A DNA stretch of 64,000 bases. Origin: Asterella californica. Lineage: Eukaryota > Streptophyta > Marchantiopsida > Marchantiales > Aytoniaceae. The stretch spans positions 10,230,001 through 10,294,000 of the forward strand of contig JAYKYS010000012.1 in NCBI GenBank assembly GCA_036924285.1, given 5' to 3'. Position numbers and translations under genes: made by a program. The notes below the pieces were generated by a model. That model saw nothing but the letters and a program-made list of their open reading frames with translations. It had not been told where the DNA came from and did not search any database. Of this stretch, positions 1 through 11,503 are shown piece by piece. Numbering within the stretch: the first letter of the stretch is position 1; each line of letters starts with the position of its first letter.

Positions 1-2048
1 GTGGGTCCATCTTCACTAGCGTCAATTCATCTTCTAGGAGAGGATCCTTGTCCAAGTTGTGGAGTGGGTGATCTATCAAGAGGACACAAGTGCGTAGATG
101 TGACCGCCTTACTTACGTCAGTAGTCGAGAAGTTAGACGAGACCCAAAGAGCTGAGACGGAGAAGTTGTCGACTTCAAAGGAGGACTCGATTGAGTTGTG
201 ATGGAGATCGTCATTCGTGTGGTGGAGAAGACGGTGATGCGACTCAGGCTCATGATTACCTTGGGAGAAGAAATGACACAAGAGGTGTTGTTACAACCAT
301 TTCTTTTCATTTTACCTATGGTAGATTATTCTCGAATGGAATTGATAATGTTCGTACTCTTTTAGTGAGTAGTTATTGCACGAAAACTAGAAGAGTAGAA
401 AGAGTAGTTACAAGATGGGGAAGTTACCAGTGTTTCATGGGAAGGACAATGAAGATGTAGAACTATTTGTACGAAACTTCAAAAGAGGTTGCATCAGAAA
501 CAACGTGAGAAGGAAGGAAGAATGGGTGTTGTTATTGCCAGAGTTTTTAGAAGATTTTGCTCTTACGTGGTATGAAGACCGAGTGAAGAACAAAACACCT
601 GGTGCAGTTGAGGACACATGGGAGACGTTGAGTAACACACTCATCGAAGAGTTTCTTCTAGAAGAGAGTTATAAGAAGCTCATGGTGGAGCTTACTCACT
701 TGAAGCAACGGGATGACGAGAAAGTTCGGTAGTATGCCGAAAGGGTGGATAAGTTGGAGTAACTGTTTCGGACAGTCTTACGGAAGAGTGGAGACAACAT
801 GAAGCTAACGATGATGGGGATTGGAGCAATGTTGACCAGAACTTGGTGGGAGGATTGAGATCTTCAATTCGAACCCAAGTGAGGTACGAGAAGCCAGCAA
901 CCAAAGCGGAGGTCATCAAGATCGCGACAAATATGAAAGAGAGTTTGGATGAAGGAGATATCATCCAACCTCATCATGCCGCTCTAGTGTCGACTCTGAC
1001 TCTTGGTTTAACCACAACGATAGCATCTGCACCATCATAATTGGTGATCGCTTCAACGTCAGCTCCTACTCCAACGGTGGTACCAAGATCATTTATCCCT
1101 ATAGCGATGTCTATTGCCACCTCTGATTTCCATGCTGAGTTGAAGAGCATCACCGATACTCTTGCGGATCTCAAGATAAACGTGGTGCAATTACGAGAAT
1201 GGAGGAACAAAGGTGGAGGAGGAGGTCAAAGAGATTACGACAACAAGCTTCATCGAGGAAACCAAGGTAACTTTAGAAGCAACCAAGGTAACTTTGGAGG
1301 AATCACCTATTGGACTTGTGGAGGTTCTCATTTCCAACGAAACTGTCCTAACAACGGAGCAAGGGGTGCTGAAGTTGTCAGAATGAATGTTGGTGGAGGA
1401 AATCCATCACAAGCACGAGACAAGGGAGTGACTACGATCAATGTAGTGCGAGATCTCATCTACGAGAAAGGAGAGAGTTCAAACTCTTCTCATGCACCGG
1501 TGGAGCTTCTAGCTCAAGAAAGGAAAAAAACTCGATTTTCTGAGGAACCGGTTTTTATGGAGGAGTCAGCAAGTAGAAGTACTCGTTTGAGTAATCTTTC
1601 GAGTAATGTTTCGAGTACACCAAGAGAACCAAGAAGGAAGTTGGGGATGGCAGATTTCACTACTTCGTCTTCCCAAGCGGGATATGATGTGGTTGAAGAT
1701 GTGGGTGCCCAGAAAGTCAACATCACTGTTGGACAACTGATCGCACTTAATCCTAGTTTACGAAGAGAACTAAGAGGAGGACTGAGTTCTAAGAGAAGCA
1801 AAAAGAAGAAACCCAAGAGCAAGACATCAAAATCTATGGGAGTTGGTGTGGTGGATGTGCATGCTTCAGAGGTATGCACTAGGGCTTCAAAGATTGAAGT
1901 CCGATTGAATGGTCACTACGTCTTTGACGTATTGGTGGATGGAGGGTCGAATGTAAATGCCATGTCAGAGAGTTTGATGAAGAAGTTGGGGATGGAACCA
2001 ACTCGTCCGGCTAGCATTGTCGTGGGATGGCTAACAAGCAACGGGTAA
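1..2048 (+). pseudogene. gag: gag-protease region of element 1
   Basis: Open stretches in several frames together form a Gag. Positions 1-201 carry a Cys/His cluster (CPSC...GHKC). Frame 3 from the ATG at 201 to about 365 continues as coding-like sequence. Positions 415-732 match the retrotransposon Gag capsid region (FHGK...W..LLPEFLEDFALTWYED). A TAG at about 730 interrupts it. Positions 1041-2048 hold a degenerate zinc knuckle near 1309-1350, where the first Cys is Tyr, a basic Ser-rich linker, and a retropepsin-like motif near 1930-1960 (VLVDGGSN), with DGG in place of DTG or DSG. Capsid-like and protease motifs are seen; assembly and polyprotein cleavage are family knowledge. It is a pseudogene because of repeated stops and frameshifts. 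Confidence 0.8.
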
Positions 2049-5000
2049 GACCTCTTGGTGTGTTAGAGAAGGTGGTCGTGTCTGTGATGGGAGTTCAGAC
2101 ATTAATGTCCTTTTAAGTGTTAAAGGACTCTAGTTATGATCTGCTCCTAGGTAGGCCTTGGTTGAGAGCTGTGCGCACCATTGATAGGTGACACAAAGGA
2201 TATTTACGAATTGGGTCTAGAGATCATAGAGTGATAGTACCTCTCTCAGGTGTTGGAGTTGTGACTTCTGACTCTGATAGACCCACTAGTGACTACTGGG
2301 AATTTGATACGGAGGATGATCAGAGCGTCTGAGAAGTAGATATCGGAGATTCTTACGATCAAGAATCCTCGTCTGATGACGAAAGATTTGGTCGAGATGA
2401 ATCATTACATCAGCTTAGTGCTATTGACTTGTTGCTTCGACCAGCAGTGGAGAAAGATCCTGACAAAGAAGAGTTGAATGAGGTAGAGATTGTGGGAAGA
2501 CTCTCTACCCTGAAGTTTGGTATCAATGTCACTCAAGACGAGAAAAGTAGATTCCTAGATATATTTCAGAAATATATCCATGCGTTTACTTTCAATTACA
2601 AGGATTTGAAGGAGGTGACTCTAGAGACTCATCGGATCGAATTGGAGGAGAACGCAAGACCAGTTAAAAGAGTCAATCTTACAACGGCAATGATGGTCAA
2701 GGAGGAGATAGACAAGTTGAAGGAGGCAAGTTTCATCTACTAGGTGGAGAACTCAGAATGGGTTTCACCCATTGTGATTGTCAAGAAGAAGAATGGTAAG
2801 CTGCGAGTGTGCATAGACTATAAAAAGTTGAATGCAATTACCAAGAAAGATTACTATCCTCTACCATTCATAGATGAGATTTTGAAAGAAGTTGTTGGTC
2901 ATGAGTGGTACAAATTTGGTGATGATTATAGTGAGTATAACCAAATCAAGATAGCACATGAGTACTAGCAATTGACTACTTTCACTACTCCTTGGAGAAT
3001 ATTTGCATTTCGAGTGATGCCATTTGGACTGTGTAATGCTCCGGCCACGTTTCAAAGGTTCATGAACAAGGTGTTTGAACCATTCATAGGAAAGTTTGTC
3101 CGTGATTTTATTGATGATTTTTGCATGTACGGACGAAAAGAGGATCACTTTGATCATGTGATCAAAGTTTTACAATGGTTGGAGCAAGCCAATGCTTCTC
3201 TAAATCCAGAGAAGTGCATCTTTGGCTACGAAGAAGGTCTATTGTTGGGACATATCATTTCCAAGAACGGGATTGCGGTAGATCTTGAGAAGGTGAAGAA
3301 GATTATGGATCTTCCATTTCTGATCAACTTGACAAAGTTGAGGCAGTTTCTTGACATGGTTGGATATTATCATAGGTTTGTCTTGTCCTTCTCGAACAAA
3401 GCAATAGCTTTGACGATGTACATGAAGAAAGGAGTTGATTTTGACTTGATAGTGCATGATCAGAAGGCAAAGGAAACATTTGAGGAGTTGAAAAAGACAT
3501 TGGTGACAGTTCTTATACTTGCTAAACTTGAGTGGAATAAAGCATTTATTTTGTATACGGATGCCTCCAATGTAGCAATTGGATGTACATTAAGTCAATT
3601 AGATGGAGATGGACATGATCATCCTATAGCTTATGCTAGTAGGCAGATGGTTATAGCGCAAAAGAAATACTCCGTGACTGAGCGAGAAGGATTAGCTGTG
3701 ATTTTTGGATTGAAGAAGTTTCGACACTACTTGCTAGGAGGGAAATTTTCCATAGTCACAGATCACAAAGCTTTAAAGTGTATCTTTAATAAACCTAATG
3801 CGGAAGGTCATATTGCTCGTTGGAAGATCCTTCTAACAGAATACGATTACGTGATTGAATATAGACCAAGAAAAAAGCATGCAAATGCAGATCTCTTGTC
3901 GAGGGCTTATAATGATGAGGGAGAAGAACCGTTTGATGATTCATTTCTAGACGAGCAAGTGATGACCATCACAAGCATTGAGGAGGTACTGAACGAGTAC
4001 AAGGAAATCTGGAGTTTCCTTGTAGATGGGTCTTTTCCAGAAAGTATGCGTACTCGAGAACATAATGCGTTGATCAAGAGATGCAAGCCTTACACCATGG
4101 TGGAAGGAATTTTATTTCATCAAAGAGCAGATGGATTACTAAGGAGAGCAGTTGGTCAAAAGGAAGCGTTCAAGCTAATGCATGAGTTTCACGATGGCAC
4201 TGTTTGCGGAGGTCACTTTGCTGGTAAGATAACAGCCTTCAAGATTTTGGATGCGGGTTATCACTGGAGAAGGATTTTCAAGGAGTGTTTAGGGCCGTTT
4301 GAGAAGTGAGCTATTGACTTTGTAAGTCCTCTTAATAAGACACCTCGAGGCAATGATACATTGTAGTCGCCACTGACTATTGTATCAAGTGGGTAGAGGC
4401 TAGACCTTTGAGAGAGACTAATGAAACGGAAGTGGGTAGATTCTTATGGGAGAGGATCATCACAAGATTTGGATGTCCGTTAGAGTTGCTCTCAGATAGA
4501 GGAGGAGAGTTTGTAGAGAGCATGACTACTGCTATGTTACAACACTTTTCTATCAAACCACGAGTAACGACGTCATACAAACCAAATGCTAATGGTCTTG
4601 CGGAGAAGACCAATCTTACACTTTGTATGATGCTCGTCAAAGATGTTGGTGTTGAAACTGCGAAACATACTTGGGATAAGAGACTACATGTCATCTTATG
4701 AGAGTATCGAACGACAACAAAGACTTCTAGTGGGTATTCTCCATTTCGACTGGTTTATGGAATGGAGTCCAAGTTGCCGATCCAATTCGAATTGGATACT
4801 TTTCAAACTATTCAACGAAAGTTGAAGAGGTCGAGGAAAGAAGACGTGGTCAGATCAAGAAGAGAGCAACTCATGGACTTGGAAGAGACTCGAGCGGTAG
4901 CAATGATCCGGATGGAACGACCCCAAGCGTATCAAAAGAAAAGTTACGACAAATGATTGAGCAAGAGGGAGGTAAAACCTTTTCAAGTCGGAGATTGGGT

Positions 5001-5214
5001 AATGTTGTAAGATGCTATCAGATTCAAGAGGGCTAGGAAGAAATTTCTTCCTAGATATTTTGGTCCTTTTGTTGTAGATAAGGTGTGGAACAACTTCACA
5101 TATGACCTTCAAGAACCGGGAGGAAGGAGATTTGATCATGTCAACCATGACAAGTTGAAGTTATTTCATAGACGAAAGTTCTCTCTTCACTCCGAGGACG
5201 GAGTGAAAATTTAG
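2049..5214 (+). pseudogene. pol: pol region of element 1 (RT, RNase H, integrase)
   Basis: The end of the protease (DLLLGRPWLR) lies near 2140-2170, in a broken frame. RT begins near 2700, with VSPIVIVKKKNGKLRVCIDYKKLN at 2762-2835. The fingers/palm continue after stops at about 2741 and 2969, and the catalytic motif is FIDD near 3108 where YVDD or YIDD is usual. RNase H has LYTDAS near 3553 and VTDHKAL near 3760. The integrase zinc region has its two His (HEF...GGH) at about 4180-4215, but CxxC is missing and the sequence jumps to the strand before the catalytic core. Core motifs continue as SDRGGEF (about 4495) and NGLAEK (about 4590), then a GPF/Y-type module (RYFGPFVVDKV) near 5055. Several stops fit single C-to-T or G-to-A changes. 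It is non-functional. Confidence 0.85.
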
Positions 5215-5226
5215 TCCGGGATAAAA

Positions 5227-6124
5227 TGTAACGACTTATGTTACACATAAGAAGTTTGTCTATTAGTAAAATATTTAGTTATAACTAAGTGTTGAGAATG
5301 TTTATTTGTTGCCCAAGTACTTTAAGGAGGTATCAAGTTAGTCATGACTAGCTAAAGTTAGTTATGATTAAACTTAGTTGTACTTTTGGCAGAATTTAGA
5401 TATTTTCTAAATAGTGAGCATTACTATCTTGTCATCTTGTCTAAAAGGTAGAAAGGAGGTGGAAAGTATCCCTTATCTTCTTTTTGACTTGATATTAGTG
5501 GTTGGATTAAAGTTGTGGACTTTGTGGGTATTAAAAACAAGAAGAGATTCCACATGTCTCCTTTTTAGTGGGTCATAGTGTAGAAAGAGGGTGGAAATTC
5601 AAGATTCTTTGAGAATATTCTAGAATCCTTCTAGAAGTTGTTGACTTTGAAGGAATAAGCCCATGTGATTAATACTTTTATCTTAAGTAATATCTTAGTA
5701 AAACTTGGTAAAAATAGTTACGGTTGAGTTACCGGAGAGTACCAAAGTAAAAACCTATAATGTATAAATAGAAGAGTAGAGAAGAGCTCCTCATCCTTGT
5801 TTTCACATCGTCGTAATGACAACTTGAGTAATATAGAGAGTGTGAGATATTTTAGCATGTGAGAGCTTGAGAGACATCGTTAGAATGGAGGATTTTAGTT
5901 GATGAGTTTATGGAGAATTTTTAGTTCATGAGTTCATAGGTGAGTGAATGATTGAACTTAGCATTTTTCTCTTCAAGTTCATGGTGTGCTTCCCTCAAAG
6001 CCATCACATGTGACCCCTGAGTGAGAGACAGACCTGACATGTTGTAGATTCATCGATGACTATCGTGGAAGTTGAGAGATTGGGGGGTAGTTGATCGATA
6101 AGACCGTGGAGGATTTACAGTACA
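5227..6124 (+). repeat. 3' LTR of element 1
   Basis: It starts TGTAAC directly after the pol stop and a short purine-rich tract, and is A/T rich and non-coding. Its right limit is set near a TTTACAGTACA, where family D LTR homology begins. The start is fairly secure; the end is inferred from the neighbouring repeat. Confidence 0.6.
5763..5770 (+). promoter_or_regulatory. putative TATA box of element 1 LTR
   Basis: TATAAATA lies about 535 bp into the LTR, followed by G/A-rich sequence. This is the usual place for the U3/R promoter of an LTR element. No transcript evidence is available. Confidence 0.45.
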
Positions 6125-6882
6125 GCTTTTGGCTACTTCTAGTACACCTTCAGTCTTCTGCGCGCTTTCGGTCTCAATCTCATCTCCAATGCGATCCCAC
6201 GAACCTGCTCCTGTCGTCAATCTTGAGCTGCACCCCTCTGCTGCTGCAATCGATCCTTCTTGTCCTTGAAAACTTCTCTAATCGACCCTCAATGTCTGTT
6301 TCCTAGAATCTGAAAGGATTCCTTCAGCTCGACTGTGCTTCCAGCTCTCATAGAATTGTCCTCGTTCTCTCTCTGGTCTCAATTCGGTTCTCTGAGTTCT
6401 CAATTACACTCTCCTCGCTTCTAGGTCCAATTCGACACCCTGATTGCAATCGACTTCCTAATGCGCAGTTGCCCTTTGGTGCGAGAAGCAGTCAGCTGAT
6501 TTCGTGCTAATATGCCTTCTCCCGTATCTTCCTTGCGCGATTAGGGGTTTGACCTCCTTGACCTACCTACTACCATGGTGGCTACCTGGTAGGTACACCT
6601 ACCCCTCTCCTAGGTGATGCGTGGTGGGTACTCATGCAGTCGTGGTTGCTATCTTCTGAAAGACACCTGTCTTCCGAAGACCTGGTCGAGAAGACGTCTT
6701 TTCGGAAGATGTCCTTCTTCGTCTTCGGAAGAAGTCGACTTCTCTTACAAAAAGTTCTTAAGACCATCTTTCTTCTAAGCAAGATGTAATTTTAAACAAC
6801 AAGGTTATTTCAATTACACAGACATGTTATTATCTTCAAAAATTTCAAGAATTCGTACATCTTGTACATTGTGGGCACCACA
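6125..6882 (-). repeat. family D LTR, partial (D0)
   Basis: Read on the minus strand it starts TGTGGTGCCCACAA at 6882, directly after the polypurine tract of the D0 element, and continues leftward until element 1 begins. It matches the LTRs at 16491-19249 and 56205-56929, including the GTCTTC-rich hairpin block and the GGTAGGTGTACC-like block. Its distal end is missing from the window. Confidence 0.7.
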
Positions 6883-6896
6883 TACGCCCACCCTCA
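6883..6896 (-). promoter_or_regulatory. polypurine tract of family D element
   Basis: On the minus strand, TGAGGGTGGGCGTA abuts the TGTGGTG start of the LTR. This fits the plus-strand primer site of an LTR element. The same tract and junction recur at 19250-19263. Confidence 0.6.
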
Positions 6897-6918
6897 CATG
6901 TTTGTGTCTCCACAAACA

Positions 6919-7489
6919 TCAATACTTTTGCTTATGCCCAATATTTCTTGACAATGTGGTCATCAATGTATCATCTAGCTCTTCCAGCTGTAAGGAACCA
7001 TTGTTGAAGATCTTCAAGACTCGATAAGGACCCATCCAGCAAAGATGAAGCTTCCCAGAGAATTTGAGATACATGTTGTCATACAGAAGAACCAAGTCTC
7101 CATCCGCGACAGTCACCTTCTTCAGCTTGCCATCATAGTTAACCTTGCGTTGTGCTTGTACCTCGTAAGTCTTCTCCAAAGCTGCGTTCCTGTCTTCTTC
7201 GAATTTCACAAAGTTCAGAAGACGTTGCTCTTGACTTTTTTCTTCTTCCATGCGTTCGGTTACGGCTAACATGTAAGTAGAGACCTCTAACTCGATGGGG
7301 ACAACATGTGTCATCCCATAAGTTAGGTAGAAGGGTGTCTTCTGGATGATGACCTTAGGTGAAATTCTAAAAGTCCACAACACAGATGGTAGTTTCGTGT
7401 CCCAATCATACGCATGGTTAATTGTTACCTTATTCAGAATATTACAAAGAAGACCGACTTCTCTGTCAGTCCGTTAGCTTCCGGGTTGT
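6919..7489 (-). pseudogene. pol: integrase C-terminal part, element D0
   Basis: The minus-strand ORF 7383-6919 encodes the end of a Ty3/Gypsy integrase: core C-terminus (LWTFRISPKV...TPFYLTYGM), a charged helical linker (ERMEEEKSQEQRLLNFVKFEEDRN) and a GPF/Y-like module (WMGPYRVLKIF). Homologous core sequence continues in other frames to about 7489, where the E element interrupts it; the rest resumes at 9518. A nearly identical region lies at 19307-19789. Stops and insertions make it a pseudogene. Confidence 0.75.
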
Positions 7490-7493
7490 ATGG

Positions 7494-9513
7494 TATCGTG
7501 TCGGATATTGCGTGAAGGATGTCCAGGAAAACGCGAGGTTCCTGGCTGTGGAGATGTTAAGTGCTGAAACAGAGACAAGACAGAGAAAAACAACCACGAA
7601 AACGAACACTGCAATATATACACTCCAAATGTATGTACACTGCCGGTTCTTTCTCCTAAGAGCACAGAATTGAAAAACAGACCAGAGCGGTCTGTAACCT
7701 GCTTCAAAAGCCCCTGAAAACAACCCTTGAATCGCAACCTTGACCCAAAACCACCGAAGCGTAGCTCAAAGCAAGAGAAACTTCTCTTTGCTAACAAATA
7801 GAGCCACAGCAGTATCACGCGATTCAAACTCAAGTCCAAACCACATCCATGTATAAGCTCTTAGCTAAAGCTAGCTACCACAAGCTGTATACAGCTAACC
7901 AGAACTCTAACGAACTCAAAAGAGCAAAATCCGTAGCGAAGAAACCGAAAAAGGCTTATCTGTGGACTTCCTCTTTTCGCTGAACGGACTTCAGATGTCG
8001 ATAGGGTCTCCTCTGCTGACTCCGTTAACCCAAGAAACCTTCAGATCCGACTCCTGATAGCCGAGGTATCGCTGATTTTCGGTCACAGGTGACCGAACCT
8101 TCAAAAACTGCTCCCTGTGGCTTATAACCGCACACCACGCACAAACTGACCGCCTAAACTGATATCCGTCTTCTCTGGTAGGTAGATCTAGCTACCCTGA
8201 ACCCAACAAGACTCCAAACAAGTCGTTTGGAGTTCCCCTTGCAAAACCACGCAAGAAATTTGGTCGCAGGTTGCAAAAAATTGACGTAAATCAGCTCCCT
8301 GCGGTTCAAACTTGCTCACCACACCCAAACCAACAATCTAATTCACGTACAGTCTTCTCCTATGCGTACATGAAGACTCCCTAATCGCATAGGCACCAAG
8401 AACGAAGAGCTTGGCTCACCGATCGCGAAGAACAACCCAATCTCAGGTCGCAAGCGAACGAAAATCTGATGTAAGCGCTTCTCTGCGAGCCAATTTCACT
8501 CACAACTCCTAAACCGCCCGATGAAACTTTGAATCGTCTTCAATTTCCTGAAGAACTCGTTGTTCTGATCCCGATGGATCCAAGGACAGCAAGTTTGGAC
8601 TCTGGAACGGCCCGAACGGTCCAACTCTCCTTCACAGATAACTGAAAACTCCAAATCTGTTTCCTGCGTCTCAATTTCTCTCAGAACACAACCCCCGATC
8701 CGTCTCTTCCAGAACCGTCTTAACCTGTGCGTAGCCTGCACATATCTGAACCCGTTGACACCTTGCGCGCGTGTATTGGACTTCCCAATTCTTCAAAACA
8801 TCCACCGATAGGTCGCAAGAACAAGCAAGTCCCTTAAACAGCCCCCTTGCAACAGTCTCCGTACGTACAGGTCTCTCTTGAATAATAAGAAGCAGGCCCC
8901 TTGCGTCTTTGATATAACGCCTGAAGCCCTAAATACCCAGTCAGCAAGTAACTAGGGGCCTAGCTTGATTTTACCTTCTTTCGAATCGCATAACTTTTTC
9001 TCTGGATGTCCAAACGAAGTAAACAAGATGCTCATGGAAAGCTGACAACGAGCTCTACCCATCCATGTGATGAAAGTGAAGATCTGAAGTTGCGCCAAAA
9101 GTCCGTAAGCTAGAGCCTAGCTTGTTTTCTCCATCTTTCGAGTCTTGTAACTTTTCCACTAGGCGTCCAAACGAAGTAGATGAAGTGCCTATGGAAAGCT
9201 GACAAGGAGCTCTATCCACTGGTGCGATAAAAACGAAGATTCAAAGTGGTGCCAAAAACCCGTAAGCTGGAGCCTAGCTTGTTTTCTCCATCTTTCGAGT
9301 CCTATAACTTCTTCACTATGCGTCCAAACGAAGTAGATAAAGTGCCTATAGAAAGCTGACAAGGAGCTATATCCACTGGTGCGATAAAAACGAAGATCCG
9401 AAGTTGTGCTAAAAGCCCGTAAGCTGGGGCCTAGCTTGTCTTCTCATGAGTGTCTTTGGAGCGACAAGCATCGAAGTTTGAATTTCAGGTAGGAGCCGGT
9501 CCACGACACGACA
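7494..9513 (-). mobile_element. family E element, solo-LTR-like (E1)
   Basis: This 2.02 kb non-coding block is bounded by near-perfect 9-bp inverted ends (TATCGTGTC...GACACGACA on the + strand). It sits inside integrase, and removal rejoins integrase sequence as seen uninterrupted near 19860-19890. Flanks ATGG (7490-7493) and ACGG (9514-9517) look like a 4-bp target duplication with one substitution. No gag or pol is present, so a solo LTR is the simplest reading. The ends and a minus-strand TATA-like site in E2 favour minus orientation. A miniature DNA transposon is a less likely alternative. Confidence 0.65.
8959..9434. repeat. 157-bp tandem repeat in E1, three units
   Basis: The marker CCTAGCTTG recurs at 8959, 9116, 9273 and 9430, exactly 157 bp apart. 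Each unit shares blocks such as CGTCCAAACGAAGTA and GAAAGCTGACAA. E2 at 17166-19019 has only two units, with markers near 18622, 18779 and 18936. Confidence 0.8.
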
Positions 9514-9517
9514 ACGG

Positions 9518-9731
9518 TGTCGTCTTCCGATGCTTTATCCTGAAGTAATGGGTCAAGAGAGAAATAGCTCATTTAGAAAATGAGTACCCTTATCTGATAC
9601 TAGTTCCAGCGGGCATCCATATCAAGTGATGATGTTGTGCCAAAGAAACCTGACCACCACTGCAGCGTCGTTCTTCTTTGTGGCTTCGCCTTCTACCATC
9701 TTTGTGGCGTAATCTGTAGCTATTAAGATGT
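9518..9731 (-). pseudogene. pol: integrase core fragment, element D0
   Basis: The minus strand encodes ILIATDYATKMVEGEA, with the first catalytic Asp, then GCPLELVSDKGTHF with the second, with internal stops. It joins the 6919-7489 fragment once E1 is removed. Its upstream side ends at 9731 against a family B LTR fragment, so the stretch between the zinc domain and the core is lost. Confidence 0.7.
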
Positions 9732-10580
9732 TGTCGGAGTGTGATCCGTCTACTTAGGAAAGCGCTGGGCTTCTGGCTGTGGTTGTTTACTCAAGAGATA
9801 GGCCTTTCAGGTTACAACAGGGCGCTATAAGCACTCACACATGTGTTTAGGATCCTCTAATATGTTCAGAAAGCGAAATTCAGGTCTAACTAGTAGTAAT
9901 AAGATCAGACGGTGAACTTTAACACTCAAGGAGAGGAAAACTATGATGGTTCTGACTTCTAAAATTCTCCTACATGTAAGAGAGGCCCTATTGAACACAC
10001 ACACGAAGTTTCAGCTTGAGATCAAATTCTGGCACCGAGATATGGACAGAAAAGTTCTGGGTAAAGATATTGCGATAATTTTTGATACTCAGATAGCTAT
10101 TTCGACCTACAACAGAAAATTGGCTCGATCACTTCCAAAGATTCTTACAGGATTTGGAGTCTACAAAATGCTGAACACCCCTATGAAGTTACAACTCCTA
10201 GTTGTACACCGTTCTCCAGATCTCGTTCTCTGAAGTTGCTGCTCTAGATTGAGAGCTTTTCGGACCCCCTCTGCTTCAGCGGTCGCCCTGAATTACTCAC
10301 TCACTCAAATGACTTGAAACGTTTTGGACAGTCGTAGCCCTCCTGACAGTGAATGCAACCGCGAAAGTTTGAAGCGATTTCCTCAATTCTGCTGCAAATG
10401 ACACTGAAAACCCAAATCCAACAAAAGTGATGTAGTTTCAACTCAATCTGAACTTCAATTGGGCATAACTCCTTCTTTATTGCTCCAAATCGATCAAGAA
10501 TTTCACTGACAGTGCTTGGCATGACGAGCTTTATCTTCTTGTGCTCTCAGATTTTGCAGTGTCCTCACCAAATATTGTGA
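9732..10580 (-). repeat. family B LTR fragment
   Basis: On the minus strand this matches the 3' part of the 1373-bp LTRs at 36007-37379 and 43340-44712. It includes the terminal TCACACTCCGACA at 9732 and the GAGCTCGTC...CTGTGCTCTCAG block near 10525-10560. It is truncated near 10580, has no partner LTR and shows no target duplication, so it is a rearranged remnant. Short direct repeats (GGAGCCAA.GGTCAG.CATCAGTAA) follow at about 10588-10645. Confidence 0.7.
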
Positions 10581-10637
10581 CTGAAAGGAGCCAAAGGTCA
10601 GCCATCAGTAAGGTCTAAAGGAGCCAAGGGTCAGTCA

Positions 10638-11422
10638 TCAGTAACCGGCGTCCAACATCTTCTTCGCCGTGGTCTTCAGTCCATAGTGACCCCCAGCATC
10701 TTCGTAGTGAAGACCCGTGATAACTGGCGTAATCTCTGAAGACTCAAGGCATCTCCTTAGCTTCTCGTCATGTCCCTTCTTAAACAGGATATCCTGGAAG
10801 ATGGTGGAGGGGCCTGCCTTGTGTAAGAAGACAGCCTTCTGCTCGGCATCCAATCCCTCGGGGTATTGTTGGTCTTCCAAGAACTTCCTCAACTCCTTGA
10901 AGATCGATTCCTCTGTGGAAGTCGCATGAATTAGGTCAGAAGACCTAGTCTCGTCTTCTGAGAAGTAGGCGGTACGCCCTCCCTCAGATGATAGTGTCTC
11001 TGGAGAAACCCAAAATAGCTTCTCATCAGAGAACTCGTCTTCTACCTCATCTTCTCGAGGTTCCGTCTTCTACCTCGTCTTCTCGAAGTTCCGTCTGCAA
11101 TCTGGATAGGTAGTCAGCATTAACATGCTGTCTTCAGACCTATACTCCACTATGTAAGTAAATTCCTGGAGTAGAAGAATGCACCTAACTATCCTACCAG
11201 ACAAATCTACTTTCGTTACTAGATGTTTCAAAGAAAAATGATCCAAATAGAAGACAAATGGATTTGCGAGAAGATAGTGCCTAAACTTCCTACAAGAGTA
11301 AATCATGCCAAGACACTCCTTTTCAATTGTCGAGTACTTCTTCTCTGCATCACTGAGTTGTCTTCCCACATAGTAGATGGGATAATCGTTCTTCTTCTCA
11401 TCTTTCTGGCTCAGTACCACCA
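10638..11422 (-). pseudogene. pol: RNase H and integrase zinc domain, element D0
   Basis: The minus ORF 11422-11070 resembles Ty3/Gypsy RNase H: PIYYVGRQLSDAEKKYSTIEKE, then FRHYLL, FYLDHFSLKHL and YIVEYR. The first catalytic Asp segment is missing upstream. ORF 10892-10638 carries the integrase His pair (HYEDAGGHYG) and ends at LDAGY, just before the expected CxxC. Between them lies an acidic linker in another frame. RNase H is cut at 11423 by the start of D1, so RT and gag of this copy are absent. Confidence 0.75.
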
Positions 11423-11503
11423 TGTGGTGCCCACAATTTACAGGATTTGCGAATTTTTGAAATTTTTGAAGTTAATAACTTGTTTGGGTAACTGAAGTAA
11501 CTT
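11423..11503 (+). repeat. inverted D LTR 5' end
   Basis: TGTGGTGCCCACAATTTACAGG and the following 60 bp match the first 80 bp of the D LTR but run on the + strand, opposite to the LTR at 16491-19249. It abuts RNase H on the left and family D internal sequence (TGTAGTGTCGCAAG) on the right. Confidence 0.65.

Larger units (their letters stand above)
1..6124 (+). mobile_element. Ty3/Gypsy element 1, degenerate, 5' end outside the window
   Basis: The order gag, protease, reverse transcriptase, RNase H, integrase, then 3' LTR on the + strand is that of a Ty3/Gypsy LTR retrotransposon. The 5' LTR and start of gag lie left of the window. Stops and frameshifts interrupt every domain, so this is an old, immobile copy. 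The right end is placed near 6124 because family D LTR sequence, homologous to about 16620-16670, starts there; the element therefore appears to sit inside a D LTR. Without the 5' LTR no target duplication can be checked. Confidence 0.85.

Noticed and set aside
8496..8741. Minus-strand ORF in E1, with a similar one at 18154-18432 in E2
   Set aside because: The similarity follows from overall DNA homology of the two E copies. It has no start, length or motif support, and lies within a solo-LTR-like block.
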